A stretch of DNA of 64,000 nucleotides from Shewanella basaltis (GCF_023283885.1 NZ_JAKILA010000009.1:1-64000), one strand, 5' to 3'. Shown: positions 54,611-63,410, numbered from the stretch's first letter. Made by a program: numbers and translations. Notes: generated by a model not told the origin, from the letters alone.

Positions 54611-55204
54611 ATGAAAAGCACACTAGTGTTAACCGTGCTTGCTGCAAGTGTGTTGTTGTACGCATCGAATGCCAGTGCAGATAAAGCCATTTTGGCAGGT
54701 GGATGTTTCTGGTGTATGGAGTCTGATTTTGAAAAGCTTGATGGTGTCACTGATGTCGTTTCTGGATTTACGGGCGGAAATATTAAAAATCCTACGTACA
54801 ATGGTAACCATCAAGGTCATTATGAAGCAGTTGAAATTACCTATGACCCTAGCAAAGTCAGTTACAAAGAGCTGTTAGATTATTACTGGGTCAATATTGA
54901 CCCTTTTGATGCCCAAGGCCAATTTTGCGATAAAGGCTCGAGCTATTTAAGTGCTATTTTTGTGGCAAACGAGACAGAAAGAGCGATTGCACAACAGTCT
55001 AAAAGTAAAGTCGAAAAGCAGTTTCCCAATAATAAAGTGGTCACTCCTATTTTAAATGCGTCTATATTTTATCCGATAAAAGGCGATGAGAGTTACCATC
55101 AGGACTACTATAAAAACAATCCACTTCGCTATAATGCTTACCGCTGGAACTGCGGCAGAGACAAAAGGTTAGCAGAGATTTGGGGCGATAAAGCATCCCA
55201 CTAG
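54611..55204 (+). CDS. msrA: Exported peptide-methionine (S)-S-oxide reductase
   Basis: A 197-residue MsrA with a signal peptide (STLVLTVLAASVLLYASNAS, cleavage likely near residue 24), so the enzyme should act in the periplasm. The catalytic motif GGCFWCMES is at about 31-39. Other family parts are FTGGNIKNPTYNGNHQGHYE and the DPFDAQGQFCDKGSSYLSAI stretch. A late cysteine in YRWNCGRDKRL may resolve the disulfide. It repairs oxidised methionine in exported proteins. AGGAGGG stands just before the ATG. Confidence 0.94.
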   Translation: MKSTLVLTVLAASVLLYASNASADKAILAGGCFWCMESDFEKLDGVTDVVSGFTGGNIKNPTYNGNHQGHYEAVEITYDPSKVSYKELLDYYWVNIDPFDAQGQFCDKGSSYLSAIFVANETERAIAQQSKSKVEKQFPNNKVVTPILNASIFYPIKGDESYHQDYYKNNPLRYNAYRWNCGRDKRLAEIWGDKASH

Positions 55205-55216
55205 GCTTTTTACATA

Positions 55217-55252
55217 TGCCCTGTGATTACTGACGTTCGTGGTCACAGGGCA
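55217..55252. terminator. Inverted repeat between convergent msrA and lysR genes
   Basis: TGCCCTGTGA at 55217-55226 pairs with TCACAGGGCA at 55243-55252. The T-run is weak on both strands, so it may be a weak bidirectional terminator. Confidence 0.55.
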
Positions 55253-55275
55253 CATTCTTGCCAACAATTGACTCA

Positions 55276-56211
55276 TTAATCCAGCACACTTTTATCTAAA
55301 ATACCTTTAGCAATTAATTGTTGTAATAACTCGCGAGTTTTTTGCTTTAGCATGTCCCGCAATAATCGGCTCGCAGGCGTGATGGACTGTCTACTTGGAA
55401 ATATTAACCACAATTCGGTGGATTTGACCTGGTAGTCGGACATAATCGTGACGATATTATTAGCGAGTAAATCATGTGCCATGTCTAAACATGATTTTGC
55501 CGCAATCCCTTTGCCGCTTACGCACCAACGCCTGACTAAGTCGGCATCATTTGCGACCCGGTTGCCTGAGACTTTTACCTTAATGCTGTCATCGCCTTGA
55601 TTAAATTCCCATATGTCGTGGGTTAAGTTTTGAAGCTGATACAATAATGCATTGTGATTGGCCAAATCTTGTGGGTGCTTTGGCGTACCATGCTGGTGTA
55701 AATAGGACTGCGACGCACAGATTAACCTTGGCACATTACAAATTTTAAAGCTATATAAGTTGGCATCGTTTGGTGAGCCGTACCGTAATGCGAGGTCGAC
55801 CGAATCACGATAAAAGTCAACGTTGGTATCGCTGATACTCACGCGTAAACTCACCTTTGAGTGGGTGTCCATAAAGTTGTCAATCCAGGGGATCACCACA
55901 TTACGGCCCAAATCTGATGACACAGATAAACGCAGATCACCATCAATAATGTCCAGCTCACCTTTCATATTTTGTTTGGCTTGCTCAAGCATTAAAATCG
56001 CTTGCTCACATTGCGGAATGTACTTTTCGCCGGCGCTCGATAAGCGCAATTGCCGTGTGGTTCTAATAAATAACTCCGCGCCTAAATGGGCTTCAACTCG
56101 CTTTAAAGCGGCACTGGCTGTGGCTGTACGCATGTCTAAATGGGTTGCCGCCGCAGTGATACTGCGAAACTCAGCAACCTTGATCACCACTTGTAAGTCT
56201 TCTAAAAGCAT
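55276..56211 (-). CDS. LysR-family transcription regulator
   Basis: A 311-residue LTTR. The winged helix-turn-helix is at residues 1-60 (FRSITAAATHLDMRTATASA, ALKRVEAHLGAELFIRTTRQ), followed by a substrate-binding domain (about 90-300). It is divergent from the quinone-reductase-like gene with 119 bases between, the classic LTTR arrangement. A palindrome 17 bases upstream of its start may be its autoregulatory site. The inducer is unknown. Confidence 0.9.
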   Translation of the reverse strand: MLLEDLQVVIKVAEFRSITAAATHLDMRTATASAALKRVEAHLGAELFIRTTRQLRLSSAGEKYIPQCEQAILMLEQAKQNMKGELDIIDGDLRLSVSSDLGRNVVIPWIDNFMDTHSKVSLRVSISDTNVDFYRDSVDLALRYGSPNDANLYSFKICNVPRLICASQSYLHQHGTPKHPQDLANHNALLYQLQNLTHDIWEFNQGDDSIKVKVSGNRVANDADLVRRWCVSGKGIAAKSCLDMAHDLLANNIVTIMSDYQVKSTELWLIFPSRQSITPASRLLRDMLKQKTRELLQQLIAKGILDKSVLD

Positions 56212-56227
56212 GATTATCTATTTTTGG

Positions 56228-56242
56228 TTGATAATGTTTCAA
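56228..56242. promoter_or_regulatory. Candidate LysR operator, copy 1
   Basis: TTGATAATGTTTCAA is a near-palindrome (TTGA and TCAA arms) followed by TT. It stands between the LysR gene and the divergent oxidoreductase gene. One base differs from the copy at 59369-59383. Confidence 0.5.
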
Positions 56243-56330
56243 TTATTATGCTGTTTATGGTGAATAAAACAAGCGCTAATATAACTTCATTGAGTTTGAA
56301 CAACACATTTTTGCCATAAGGAATGACAAC

Positions 56331-57356
56331 ATGAAAGCCATTGGTTACAAACAATCTTTACCCATCACGCATCCAGAATCGTTAATCGATGTTACTTTAA
56401 CGCAGCCTATTGCAACAGGTCGTGATTTATTAATTAAAGTGAGTGCCATTGCAGTTAACCCTGCAGATTATAAAGTGCGCTTAAATATGCCGCCTGTAGA
56501 TGGAGAGGTAAAGGTAATTGGTTGGGATGCGGTTGGCGAAGTGATTGCGACAGGCGATAAAGTGAGTCAGTTTAAGCCCGGTGATCATGTTTACTATGCT
56601 GGCGATATTACTCGTTCTGGCAGTAACGCCGAATTTCAATTAGTGGATGAGCGTTTAGTGGGCTTTAAGCCAAAGAGTTTATCGAATGCCGAAGCTGCAG
56701 CCTTACCATTAACGGCAATTACCGCTTGGGAATTATTGTTTGAACATTTAGGCATAAAACAACAAAGCCCAGGAACTGCAACTCAATCTAATGAAGTGAT
56801 TTTAGTGGTTGGCGCCGCAGGTGGTGTAGGCTCTATTTTTGTACAACTAGCCAAAACCATCACGGGGGCAACAGTAATCGGCACTGCATCGCGTGAAAGC
56901 TCAAGCGAATGGGTTAAAAAGTTAGGTGCAGATTATGTTGTAGACCACACTAAGCCGTTAACTGCGCAAATTGAGGCGCTTAATATTGGCCCCGTGACCC
57001 ATGTTGCCAGTTTAAATAGCACTGACAGCTATTTTGAAAGCTACACAGAAGTGCTTGCTCCATTTGGTAAAATTGCCATGATTGACGATCCTCAAGCGCT
57101 TGATGTCACTAAACTTAAGCTTAAGAGTTTGTCGTTACACTGGGAGTTTATGTTTGCGCGTTCAATGTTTAATGCTGTTGATATGCAAGCGCAAAGTGAT
57201 TTATTAAACCGCGTAGCCGATCTGGTAGACCAAGGGTATCTTAAAACCACATTAGGCCAACACATGGGCGAAATTAATGCGGCTAATTTACGTGCAGCTC
57301 ACAGCGAGTTAGAAGCTGGCCGTGCCATCGGTAAAATTGTGCTTGAAGGTTTTTAA
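56331..57356 (+). CDS. Zinc-independent alcohol dehydrogenase / quinone oxidoreductase-like enzyme
   Basis: A 341-residue medium-chain dehydrogenase/reductase. It has VNPADYKVRLNMPP (about 45-58), GWDAVGEVIATGDKVSQFKPGDHVYYAG, the NADP loop VVGAAGGVGSIFVQLAKTIT (about 161-180), and ADYVVDH. Zinc ligands are absent, as in quinone oxidoreductases of the ZADH/YhdH type. Likely reduces quinones or activated carbonyls with NADPH. AAGGAATG before the ATG. Divergent from the LysR gene that probably controls it. Confidence 0.88.
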   Translation: MKAIGYKQSLPITHPESLIDVTLTQPIATGRDLLIKVSAIAVNPADYKVRLNMPPVDGEVKVIGWDAVGEVIATGDKVSQFKPGDHVYYAGDITRSGSNAEFQLVDERLVGFKPKSLSNAEAAALPLTAITAWELLFEHLGIKQQSPGTATQSNEVILVVGAAGGVGSIFVQLAKTITGATVIGTASRESSSEWVKKLGADYVVDHTKPLTAQIEALNIGPVTHVASLNSTDSYFESYTEVLAPFGKIAMIDDPQALDVTKLKLKSLSLHWEFMFARSMFNAVDMQAQSDLLNRVADLVDQGYLKTTLGQHMGEINAANLRAAHSELEAGRAIGKIVLEGF

Positions 57357-57401
57357 GCGTGCGTGACGCACTTTAATTTTAACTGTTTGAAAGGATTGAT
57401 T

Positions 57402-57695
57402 ATGTCTAAACTTACGATTGTTGCCACCATTATTGCCAAAGCCGATAAAGTGGAATTAGTAAAGTCTGAATTACTTAAATTGATAGATGTGACTCGTGCT
57501 GAAGAAGGGTGCATCAATTACGATTTACATCAAGACCATGCCAACCCAGGCCACTTCTTGATGTATGAAAATTGGCAAAATCGCGAGTTGTGGCGTAAGC
57601 ATATGGAAAATCAACATTTAGCCGATTATATTGCTGCCACCAATGGTGCTGTTGTTGAGTTTGTTGTGCATGAAATGACTCAGATCAGCCAATAA
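57402..57695 (+). CDS. YgiN-like antibiotic biosynthesis monooxygenase (ABM) family protein
   Basis: A 97-residue ferredoxin-fold dimer protein with ABM motifs: VATIIAKADKVELVKSELLK, EEGCINYDLHQDHANPGHFL, and YENWQNRELWRKHMENQHLA. YgiN-type members act on quinols. AAAGGA stands 7 bases before ATG 57402; an in-frame GTG at 57363 is less likely. It follows the oxidoreductase gene by 45 bases and the pair ends at a strong terminator, so it is a two-gene operon. Confidence 0.88.
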   Translation: MSKLTIVATIIAKADKVELVKSELLKLIDVTRAEEGCINYDLHQDHANPGHFLMYENWQNRELWRKHMENQHLADYIAATNGAVVEFVVHEMTQISQ

Positions 57696-57726
57696 TTGGC
57701 TCAATCAATTTGGTTGAGCCAATTTT
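57694..57726 (+). terminator. Terminator after the ABM gene
   Basis: A perfect 11-base inverted repeat, AATTGGCTCAA and TTGAGCCAATT, overlapping the stop codon and followed by TTTT and a further T-run. Confidence 0.85.
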
Positions 57727-57792
57727 GACAGTTTTTTTCGTCAAGAAATGAGACACTCAGCTTATGTGTAGTGCAAAGAGGATAAGTGGTAA

Positions 57793-59271
57793 ATGGACAT
57801 TAGATTTTCACAATTGCAATGCAGTTCATCGAGTGTCTCGTTATGCATTGATGAATGGCAAATTGGAGCTGATCAATCCTGGGGAGTGTTTACTACCGAG
57901 GGTGACATAGGTGTGTTACTAGGGCAATTGCTCACAGGGCAATGTTTGTCTAAACACACTGGTTATCGGGGGGACATAACGGGTTGCGTCGCCGCTGATG
58001 TTGCCGTGGTTTCATTGTTAGAACAGCAAGCACTGCTAGAAGAGATCTTGGAGTTTGATGACAGTGAGTCGCTGGGGTATACCGACCCTAAAACGACCGT
58101 TTTTGGCGTGATTTATGCGCAATGCCATGACAACGCATTAACCCATCAATTATTGCAGCAACTCGATTTAATCCATTTAAGTCAAAGCCATTTTACCCAC
58201 TTATCAACAGGTGAAGGCCGAAGGGTTATGCTTGCTCGTGCCGTTGCCACCCAGGTGCCTTTCTTAATTCTCGACGAGCCTTATGCCGGCTTAGATGTTG
58301 GCCATCGCCATACACTGACTCAGTATTTACAGGATTTAGCACAAACCAAGCAAATGTTGGTTGTGGTGTCGCGTGAAGAGGATATGCCAGACTGGATTGA
58401 ACATGTCGCGCTTTTTAGCCAGGGGAAATTAGACAGTGTGATGACCAAAGCTCAGTGGAATAGCCACCCTGTGATTCATCAATTAACGGCTCAATCTGGG
58501 CAGCAGAGTGAAGCCTTATTGTCACTTATCCGTCGTCATCGTCACAGTGCCAAGTTTGCCGACCCAGTATTTCAGTTGCACAATGGCCGAGTGGCTTACG
58601 CTGATAAGGTGATTTTTTCTGGGGTTAATTGGCGAATTGATAATGGCGTGCATTGGCAGGTTAAAGGGCCAAATGGCTGTGGTAAAAGTACCTTGCTGGG
58701 CCTTATTTTTGGTGATCATCCGCAATGCTACAGTAATGACATTGATATATTTGGTAAAAAAAGAGGCTCGGGAGAGAGCATTTGGGAAATAAAGCAGCAT
58801 ATAGGCATGGTGTCGTCGGCTTTGCATATGCAATATCGGGTTAATTGCACAGCATTAGATGTGATTGTGTCCGGCTTTTATGACTCTATTGGTTTATATC
58901 AAAAGCCGACACAACAACAGGTGGCCATTGCCAACGAATGGTTGACGATATTGCACATGAGCCATTTAAGCAAAATGACATTTAAACAATTAGAATATGG
59001 CCAACAACGTTTATTGTTAATTGCTAGGGCAATTGTGAAACAACCTACCTTGTTGATCCTCGATGAGCCATACCAAGGCTTAGATTATTTAGGCCGCAGA
59101 CTGATTAAAAACTCACTTGAATTGATTGCCAAAGAGCATTTGTCTCAATTGTTGTATGTGTCTCATTACCAACAGGATAGCCTTGAAAGTATTGAGCACT
59201 ATATTGAGTTTGTGCAGGATGAAAACCACCAGGGTTATCGTGCTGTAGTGAGCGGCCCGTGTATCAGTTAA
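57793..59271 (+). CDS. modF: ModF-like double ATP-binding-cassette protein
   Basis: A 492-residue protein with two ABC ATPase domains, like E. coli ModF (PhrA). Domain 2 (about 260-490) is intact: Walker A GPNGCGKSTL (about 290-299), SNDIDIFGKKRGSGESIWEI, signature LEYGQQRLLLIARAI and Walker B LLILDEPYQGLD. Domain 1 (about 1-240) keeps the signature LSTGEGRRVMLARAV and Walker B FLILDEPYAGLD. Its Walker A is lost: TEGDIGVLLGQLL stands where G-x4-GK[S/T] should be. ModF has an unclear role near molybdate transport; no modABC is nearby. It is a single-gene unit between terminators. Confidence 0.88.
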   Translation: MDIRFSQLQCSSSSVSLCIDEWQIGADQSWGVFTTEGDIGVLLGQLLTGQCLSKHTGYRGDITGCVAADVAVVSLLEQQALLEEILEFDDSESLGYTDPKTTVFGVIYAQCHDNALTHQLLQQLDLIHLSQSHFTHLSTGEGRRVMLARAVATQVPFLILDEPYAGLDVGHRHTLTQYLQDLAQTKQMLVVVSREEDMPDWIEHVALFSQGKLDSVMTKAQWNSHPVIHQLTAQSGQQSEALLSLIRRHRHSAKFADPVFQLHNGRVAYADKVIFSGVNWRIDNGVHWQVKGPNGCGKSTLLGLIFGDHPQCYSNDIDIFGKKRGSGESIWEIKQHIGMVSSALHMQYRVNCTALDVIVSGFYDSIGLYQKPTQQQVAIANEWLTILHMSHLSKMTFKQLEYGQQRLLLIARAIVKQPTLLILDEPYQGLDYLGRRLIKNSLELIAKEHLSQLLYVSHYQQDSLESIEHYIEFVQDENHQGYRAVVSGPCIS

Positions 59272-59368
59272 CCAGTACGGCTTACAAAGCGATTAAACTG
59301 TCAGCTATCAGTTAGCAAAAGTTGGCTGTTTTGTTTTCTTAACCTGGTTTCTCATTATTAAAAAAAAA

Positions 59369-59383
59369 TTGAAAATGTTTCAA
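59369..59383. promoter_or_regulatory. Candidate LysR operator, copy 2
   Basis: TTGAAAATGTTTCAA (within the 17-base palindrome ATTGAAA-ATG-TTTCAAT, 59368-59384) lies about 90 bases before the thioredoxin-fold gene. It matches the site at 56228 in 14 of 15 bases and shares the TT after it. Confidence 0.5.
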
Positions 59384-59471
59384 TTTTTACCCTGTATATG
59401 ACGATTAATTATAAGCGTATTATGGCGACTTAGAAATTAACCCTCGTATTTAGCTTAAAAGGTTGACTGTT

Positions 59472-60017
59472 ATGCTACTTGATACGCCCATTTGTGATTT
59501 TGGCTGGAAAGCACCCGATTTTACGTTAAAAAATCCTAATGGTGATATGTTTACCATGAGCAAACACTTAGGGGAAAAAGGCTTGTTGATTATGTTTATT
59601 TGTAATCACTGCCCGTATGTTAAAGCCATTGCTGCGCGTTTGGCTGAAGATACCAAGTTATTGATGTCAGAAGGCATCAATGTACTTGCAGTGATGTCAA
59701 ATGACTACCAGGTATTTGATGCAGACTCGCCCGCCAATATGCTGCGTTTTGCCGAGCAACACGGTTTTACATTCCCGTATTTAGTCGATGAAAACCAACA
59801 TGTTGGTAAGCAGTATGGTGCCGTGTGTACCCCAGACTTTTTTGGCTTTAATGCACAAGGTGAATTGCAATATCGCGGTCGTTTAGACGATGCACGATTA
59901 CAAGATGATCCCAATCGTGTCCCTGAGCTGGTCAATGCGATGCAATTGATTGCGGCAACGGGTAAAGGGCCTAAACAGCAAACCGCCAGTATGGGCTGTT
60001 CGATTAAATGGCGCTAA
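59472..60017 (+). CDS. Thioredoxin-fold (AhpC/TSA-Redoxin) family protein
   Basis: A 181-residue redoxin: PICDFGWKAPDFTLKNPNGD at the start, then the active-site motif FICNHCPYVKAIAARLAEDT (CxxC at about residues 44-47). Further motifs are NDYQVFDADSPANM and CTPDFFGFNAQGELQYRGRL. This CNHCPYVK subgroup is widespread but its substrate is not known. The start is placed at ATG 59472 with AAAAGG upstream; TTG at 59463 is possible. A signal peptide is not visible, so it should be cytoplasmic. Confidence 0.88.
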   Translation: MLLDTPICDFGWKAPDFTLKNPNGDMFTMSKHLGEKGLLIMFICNHCPYVKAIAARLAEDTKLLMSEGINVLAVMSNDYQVFDADSPANMLRFAEQHGFTFPYLVDENQHVGKQYGAVCTPDFFGFNAQGELQYRGRLDDARLQDDPNRVPELVNAMQLIAATGKGPKQQTASMGCSIKWR

Positions 60018-60133
60018 TGCCCTTGAATAATGCCTTGTCAGCACAATATTAGCACCAGGGCAAAGTACTTAGAATTTTTGTTAACTATTTGATTGATTTA
60101 ACCAGTCATATTTTATTTATTACGGAGCATCAC

Positions 60134-60790
60134 ATGACTCACGCTATTATTTCTGATTTAGAAAAACGTTACACTGCAAAACGCTACGATGCGACTAAAC
60201 GCGTATCAGCTGAAGATTTAGCGGTTATTTATGATGCCATGGTGTTGTCACCATCATCAATTAACTCTCAACCATGGAAGTTTATCGTGATTGAAAGCGA
60301 TGAGGCCAAACAACGTTTACACGACTCGTTTGCAAATAAGTTTCAGTTTAACCAACCACATGCTAAAGCGGCATCTCATACTATTTTGTTTGCTTATAAC
60401 CCTAAGTATACCCGTGAAGATTATGCCAAAGTGGTTGATAAAGGGGTTACCGACGGCCGTACTAAAGCAGAAGATCGCGACACTGCGTTTGGCGCTTATG
60501 CTTTTGTTGAGTTAAATACAGACGAAGTGGGTAATAACGCTGCCTGGACTAAATCGCAAACCTATTTAGCCTTAGGTAATACCATGCATACGCTAGCTCG
60601 TTTAGGCATTGATTCTACCCCAATGGAAGGCGTTGATAGTGAATTGCTAGGACAGATTTTTGCGAAAGAATTAGACGGTTATGTATGTGATGTGGCATTA
60701 GCATTCGGTTATCACCACTCAGATGAAGACTATAACGCTAAATTACCTAAGTCACGCTTAGCTGCTGAGCAAGTGTTACAAGTATTGTAA
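60134..60790 (+). CDS. NAD(P)H nitroreductase family protein (NfsB-like)
   Basis: A 218-residue FMN-dependent oxidoreductase. EKRYTAKRYDATKRVSAEDL (about 10-29) and VLSPSSINSQPWKFIVIESD (about 41-60) are FMN-binding motifs. DRDTAFGAYAFVELNTDEV is the NfsB-type dimer region, and LARLGIDSTPMEG and ALAFGYHHSDEDYN finish the fold. Length matches NfsB (217). It likely reduces nitroaromatics, quinones or flavins with NAD(P)H. ACGGAG stands before ATG 60134. A bidirectional terminator follows. Confidence 0.92.
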   Translation: MTHAIISDLEKRYTAKRYDATKRVSAEDLAVIYDAMVLSPSSINSQPWKFIVIESDEAKQRLHDSFANKFQFNQPHAKAASHTILFAYNPKYTREDYAKVVDKGVTDGRTKAEDRDTAFGAYAFVELNTDEVGNNAAWTKSQTYLALGNTMHTLARLGIDSTPMEGVDSELLGQIFAKELDGYVCDVALAFGYHHSDEDYNAKLPKSRLAAEQVLQVL

Positions 60791-60824
60791 TGGCTCAACC
60801 GTTGTAAAACGATAAAATCCCCAT

Positions 60825-60861
60825 AAAAAGGGGCAGAAGATTGGATCTTATGCCCCTTTTT
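60825..60861. terminator. Bidirectional terminator
   Basis: AAAAAGGGGCA and TGCCCCTTTTT arms flank a 15-base loop. It serves the nitroreductase gene on the plus strand and the hydrolase gene on the minus strand. Confidence 0.88.
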
Positions 60862-60881
60862 GCATCTTACAATGTCATTTT

Positions 60882-62171
60882 TTAACGCAAACAATGGCCA
60901 CGGTTAAGGCTAATGAGTTTATCTAAAATGCGTTCGCCATCCATACGAATGCCATTGTGCTCGTATTCTGATGTGAGCCAATATTTAAGATTATTGACTT
61001 GCTTGGCTGTTTCTAGGCTGTATTGCATTTCAACAAACATGTCTTCGCTGTATATGGCTGCGGCAACAGGTACCTTGTTTTGCGCCAGTTGTTCAAGATT
61101 GTATAACGCTGGCCAATCTTTTTTAGCCGCAATTAAGTTTGCTGCCTGCTGTAGTGGTTCAAGTTGCTCAAATTGCGAAAACATCCACGGATAAACCATT
61201 TCTCCGGTAAACAGTAAGGGTTTGCCAGGGCGGTAGTTAAACTGACTGTATTGCTCACGGACCCTGTGAGCGGCCCAGGCCGATGCAGTGTGCTGGCAAT
61301 AAATTGACTCGTGCAACAAGGCAAAAATGGGGTTGGTGTTGTAGTCTAAAAATTGGCTAAATTGATGCAAAAATAATGGGTTAACATCAATGCCGTGTGG
61401 TGTGTCAATTAATGCTTGCTCAAGTAAATAGTAAACCGACTCTGGTCCTTGCTCCATACCTAAGTTAATGCCCAGTAATTGCAGCATTTCAACGGTTAGC
61501 AATTCGCCTGTGCCGAGGTAAACCTTGTTGTCGAATAAGTATTTGGCTAGGTTATCGACCAGTATTCTGGCATCGCTAAAACGTTTAAAGAAATCGTTGT
61601 TTTTAGCAATAACCCGTTGATATGTCGCTTGATACACTTCTTCTGCTGTGCGGGTAAGTGATGGGATCCCCCCTGTGATGTAGGCTTCTTTTAACCCCTC
61701 TGGCGCAGCAGATAAGTAATGCAGCACGCAAAAACCGCCAAAGCTTTGGCCTAAAATACTCCACGGCTCACCAGGAGATAACTTAGTGCGAATATATTCG
61801 GCATCGCGAATGATATTGTCGGCACGGAAAAAACTTAAATAGTCAGCCTGATCTGTAGCGCTCATGTAACTTAAACTGGTGGCATTAACTGGCGTAGATA
61901 AGCCCGTTCCTCTTTGATCAAGCAATAATACTCGGTACTCCGTTAATGCCCGCTTAATCCAACCACTGTTACTCAATGGCCTTACGGCTCCAAACCCAGG
62001 TCCGCCCTGAAAAAACACTAAATAGGGCAGTTGCTTATGCTGATTTTGTACGCTAACAAGCTCGCGTGCAAAAACGGTAATTTGCTTGCTTGGGCTTTGT
62101 TGATAATCGAGTGGCACCGAGAAAAAATGTTTACGTGTTTTGATGTCTGCTAACGTGCTATCAATGTGCAT
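60882..62171 (-). CDS. Proline-iminopeptidase-like alpha/beta hydrolase
   Basis: About 429 residues from ATG 62171 (SD TAGGAT 6 bases upstream); a longer TTG or ATG start (62216, 62204) lacks a ribosome site. Motifs: the oxyanion stretch FFQGGPGFGAVRPL, LLLDQRGTGLST, the nucleophile elbow GQSFGGFCVLHYL, and a late acidic/histidine pair in EYEHNGIRMDGERILDKLIS and NRGHCLR. Members of this S33 family release N-terminal proline or small substrates. Substrate here is not proven. Confidence 0.88.
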   Translation of the reverse strand: MHIDSTLADIKTRKHFFSVPLDYQQSPSKQITVFARELVSVQNQHKQLPYLVFFQGGPGFGAVRPLSNSGWIKRALTEYRVLLLDQRGTGLSTPVNATSLSYMSATDQADYLSFFRADNIIRDAEYIRTKLSPGEPWSILGQSFGGFCVLHYLSAAPEGLKEAYITGGIPSLTRTAEEVYQATYQRVIAKNNDFFKRFSDARILVDNLAKYLFDNKVYLGTGELLTVEMLQLLGINLGMEQGPESVYYLLEQALIDTPHGIDVNPLFLHQFSQFLDYNTNPIFALLHESIYCQHTASAWAAHRVREQYSQFNYRPGKPLLFTGEMVYPWMFSQFEQLEPLQQAANLIAAKKDWPALYNLEQLAQNKVPVAAAIYSEDMFVEMQYSLETAKQVNNLKYWLTSEYEHNGIRMDGERILDKLISLNRGHCLR

Positions 62172-62249
62172 ATTGATCCTACTTAGTCGTTGGAAGCGGG
62201 ACATTGCGAAGGGCAATGGTATTTACCCAAACAACCCGAAGTTGATTGG

Positions 62250-62519
62250 TATATACCCAATCAACCTGAAGATGCTCGGTTTCAGCAAGAATTTACACGC
62301 GTTTAGACAAGGCATTGATTGCGGGTAATGGTTATTCCCTTTCCAAAATCAATAACGCAGCATAAACGCGTGTAAAACTTGCCCTTTGGGAGTTTCACCG
62401 TGCTTCCACTACGTTGTTACGTTAACTTATAAGGTAGCTACATTACTGCATTAACGCGCCTAGTATTGAAAACACGGTGAAGCTCTGAAACACGTCTCTT
62501 CAAGTTGATTGGGTATATA
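62250..62519. repeat. Large inverted-repeat element with nested stems
   Basis: The outer arms (22 bases, one mismatch) begin TATATACCCAATCAAC at 62250 and end GTTGATTGGGTATATA at 62519. Inside are a 7-base pair of arms (GTTTCAG 62279, CTGAAAC 62485), a perfect 14-base stem (TTTACACGCGTTTA 62292, its complement at 62363) and a 9-base stem (TTCACCGTG 62394, CACGGTGAA 62473). No gene is seen. It fills most of the gap upstream of the YcbL-type gene. Confidence 0.7.
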
Positions 62520-62635
62520 TTGTACATCATCAATGCAAAGCGTGATGGGGATCGTATAAAATAGGTATCTAGATCAACGCTGCCTGATTAAAATTAGTGC
62601 ATAATTAACATACGAATACAAGCCCGAGGTTGCCG

Positions 62636-63280
62636 ATGAAGTATCAAATCATCCCTGTTACTCCTTTTCAGCAAAACTGCAGTGTTATTTGGTGTGACAA
62701 AACATTGAAGGCTGCGGTGGTCGACCCTGGTGGAGATATCGACAGGATTTTGGCCGAAATAACCAAACTTGGGCTCAGTGTTGACAAAATTTTACTGACC
62801 CACGGCCATATTGATCATGTCGGCGGCGCAGCCAGTTTGGCGGCTAATTTATCTGTGCCCATTATTGGCCCGCATGAGGCAGATAAGTTTTGGTTAGATA
62901 ATTTAGTTAAGCAAAGCCAAAATTTTGGTTTTGCGCGTGCAGAAGCATTTGAGCCGACGCAATACCTAAAAGAAGGTGATGTGGTAACCATTGGCGAGCA
63001 AACCGTTAACGTACTGCACTGTCCTGGCCATACGCCTGGTCATATTGTGTTTTTTAATGCTCAAAGTGCATTGGCCTGGGTGGGTGATGTGTTATTTAGA
63101 GGCTCGATTGGGCGAACCGATTTTCCGCAGTCAAACCATCAAGATTTGTTGCATTCTATTACCACTAAATTGTGGCCTTTAGGCAAAAATGTCAGTTTTA
63201 TTCCTGGGCACGGGCCTATGTCGACATTTGCTGAAGAGCGCCAGCATAATCCATTTGTGGCCGATCAGTTATTTGACTAA
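62636..63280 (+). CDS. YcbL-type metallo-beta-lactamase-fold hydrolase (glyoxalase II family)
   Basis: A 214-residue MBL-fold protein. KYQIIPVTPFQQNCSVIWCD is the typical start. Metal ligands are THGHIDHVGG (about 54-63), HCPGHTPGHIVFF (about 124-136), WVGDVLFRGSIGRTDFP and the last histidine in FIPGHGPMSTFAEER. The YcbL group is the short glyoxalase II type (hydroxyacylglutathione hydrolase-like). ATG 62636 fits the family start. Confidence 0.92.
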   Translation: MKYQIIPVTPFQQNCSVIWCDKTLKAAVVDPGGDIDRILAEITKLGLSVDKILLTHGHIDHVGGAASLAANLSVPIIGPHEADKFWLDNLVKQSQNFGFARAEAFEPTQYLKEGDVVTIGEQTVNVLHCPGHTPGHIVFFNAQSALAWVGDVLFRGSIGRTDFPQSNHQDLLHSITTKLWPLGKNVSFIPGHGPMSTFAEERQHNPFVADQLFD

Positions 63281-63410
63281 TCATGATGTGGCTTTAATAC
63301 CATTCATAATGCGGATTGGTATAAGACACAAAATGAAACCAATGATTCTTTGCATTGTAAAGACAGTCTGTTAGCTTAGGAGTTTGCTTTTATTCTGATG
63401 GACAGTGTTC

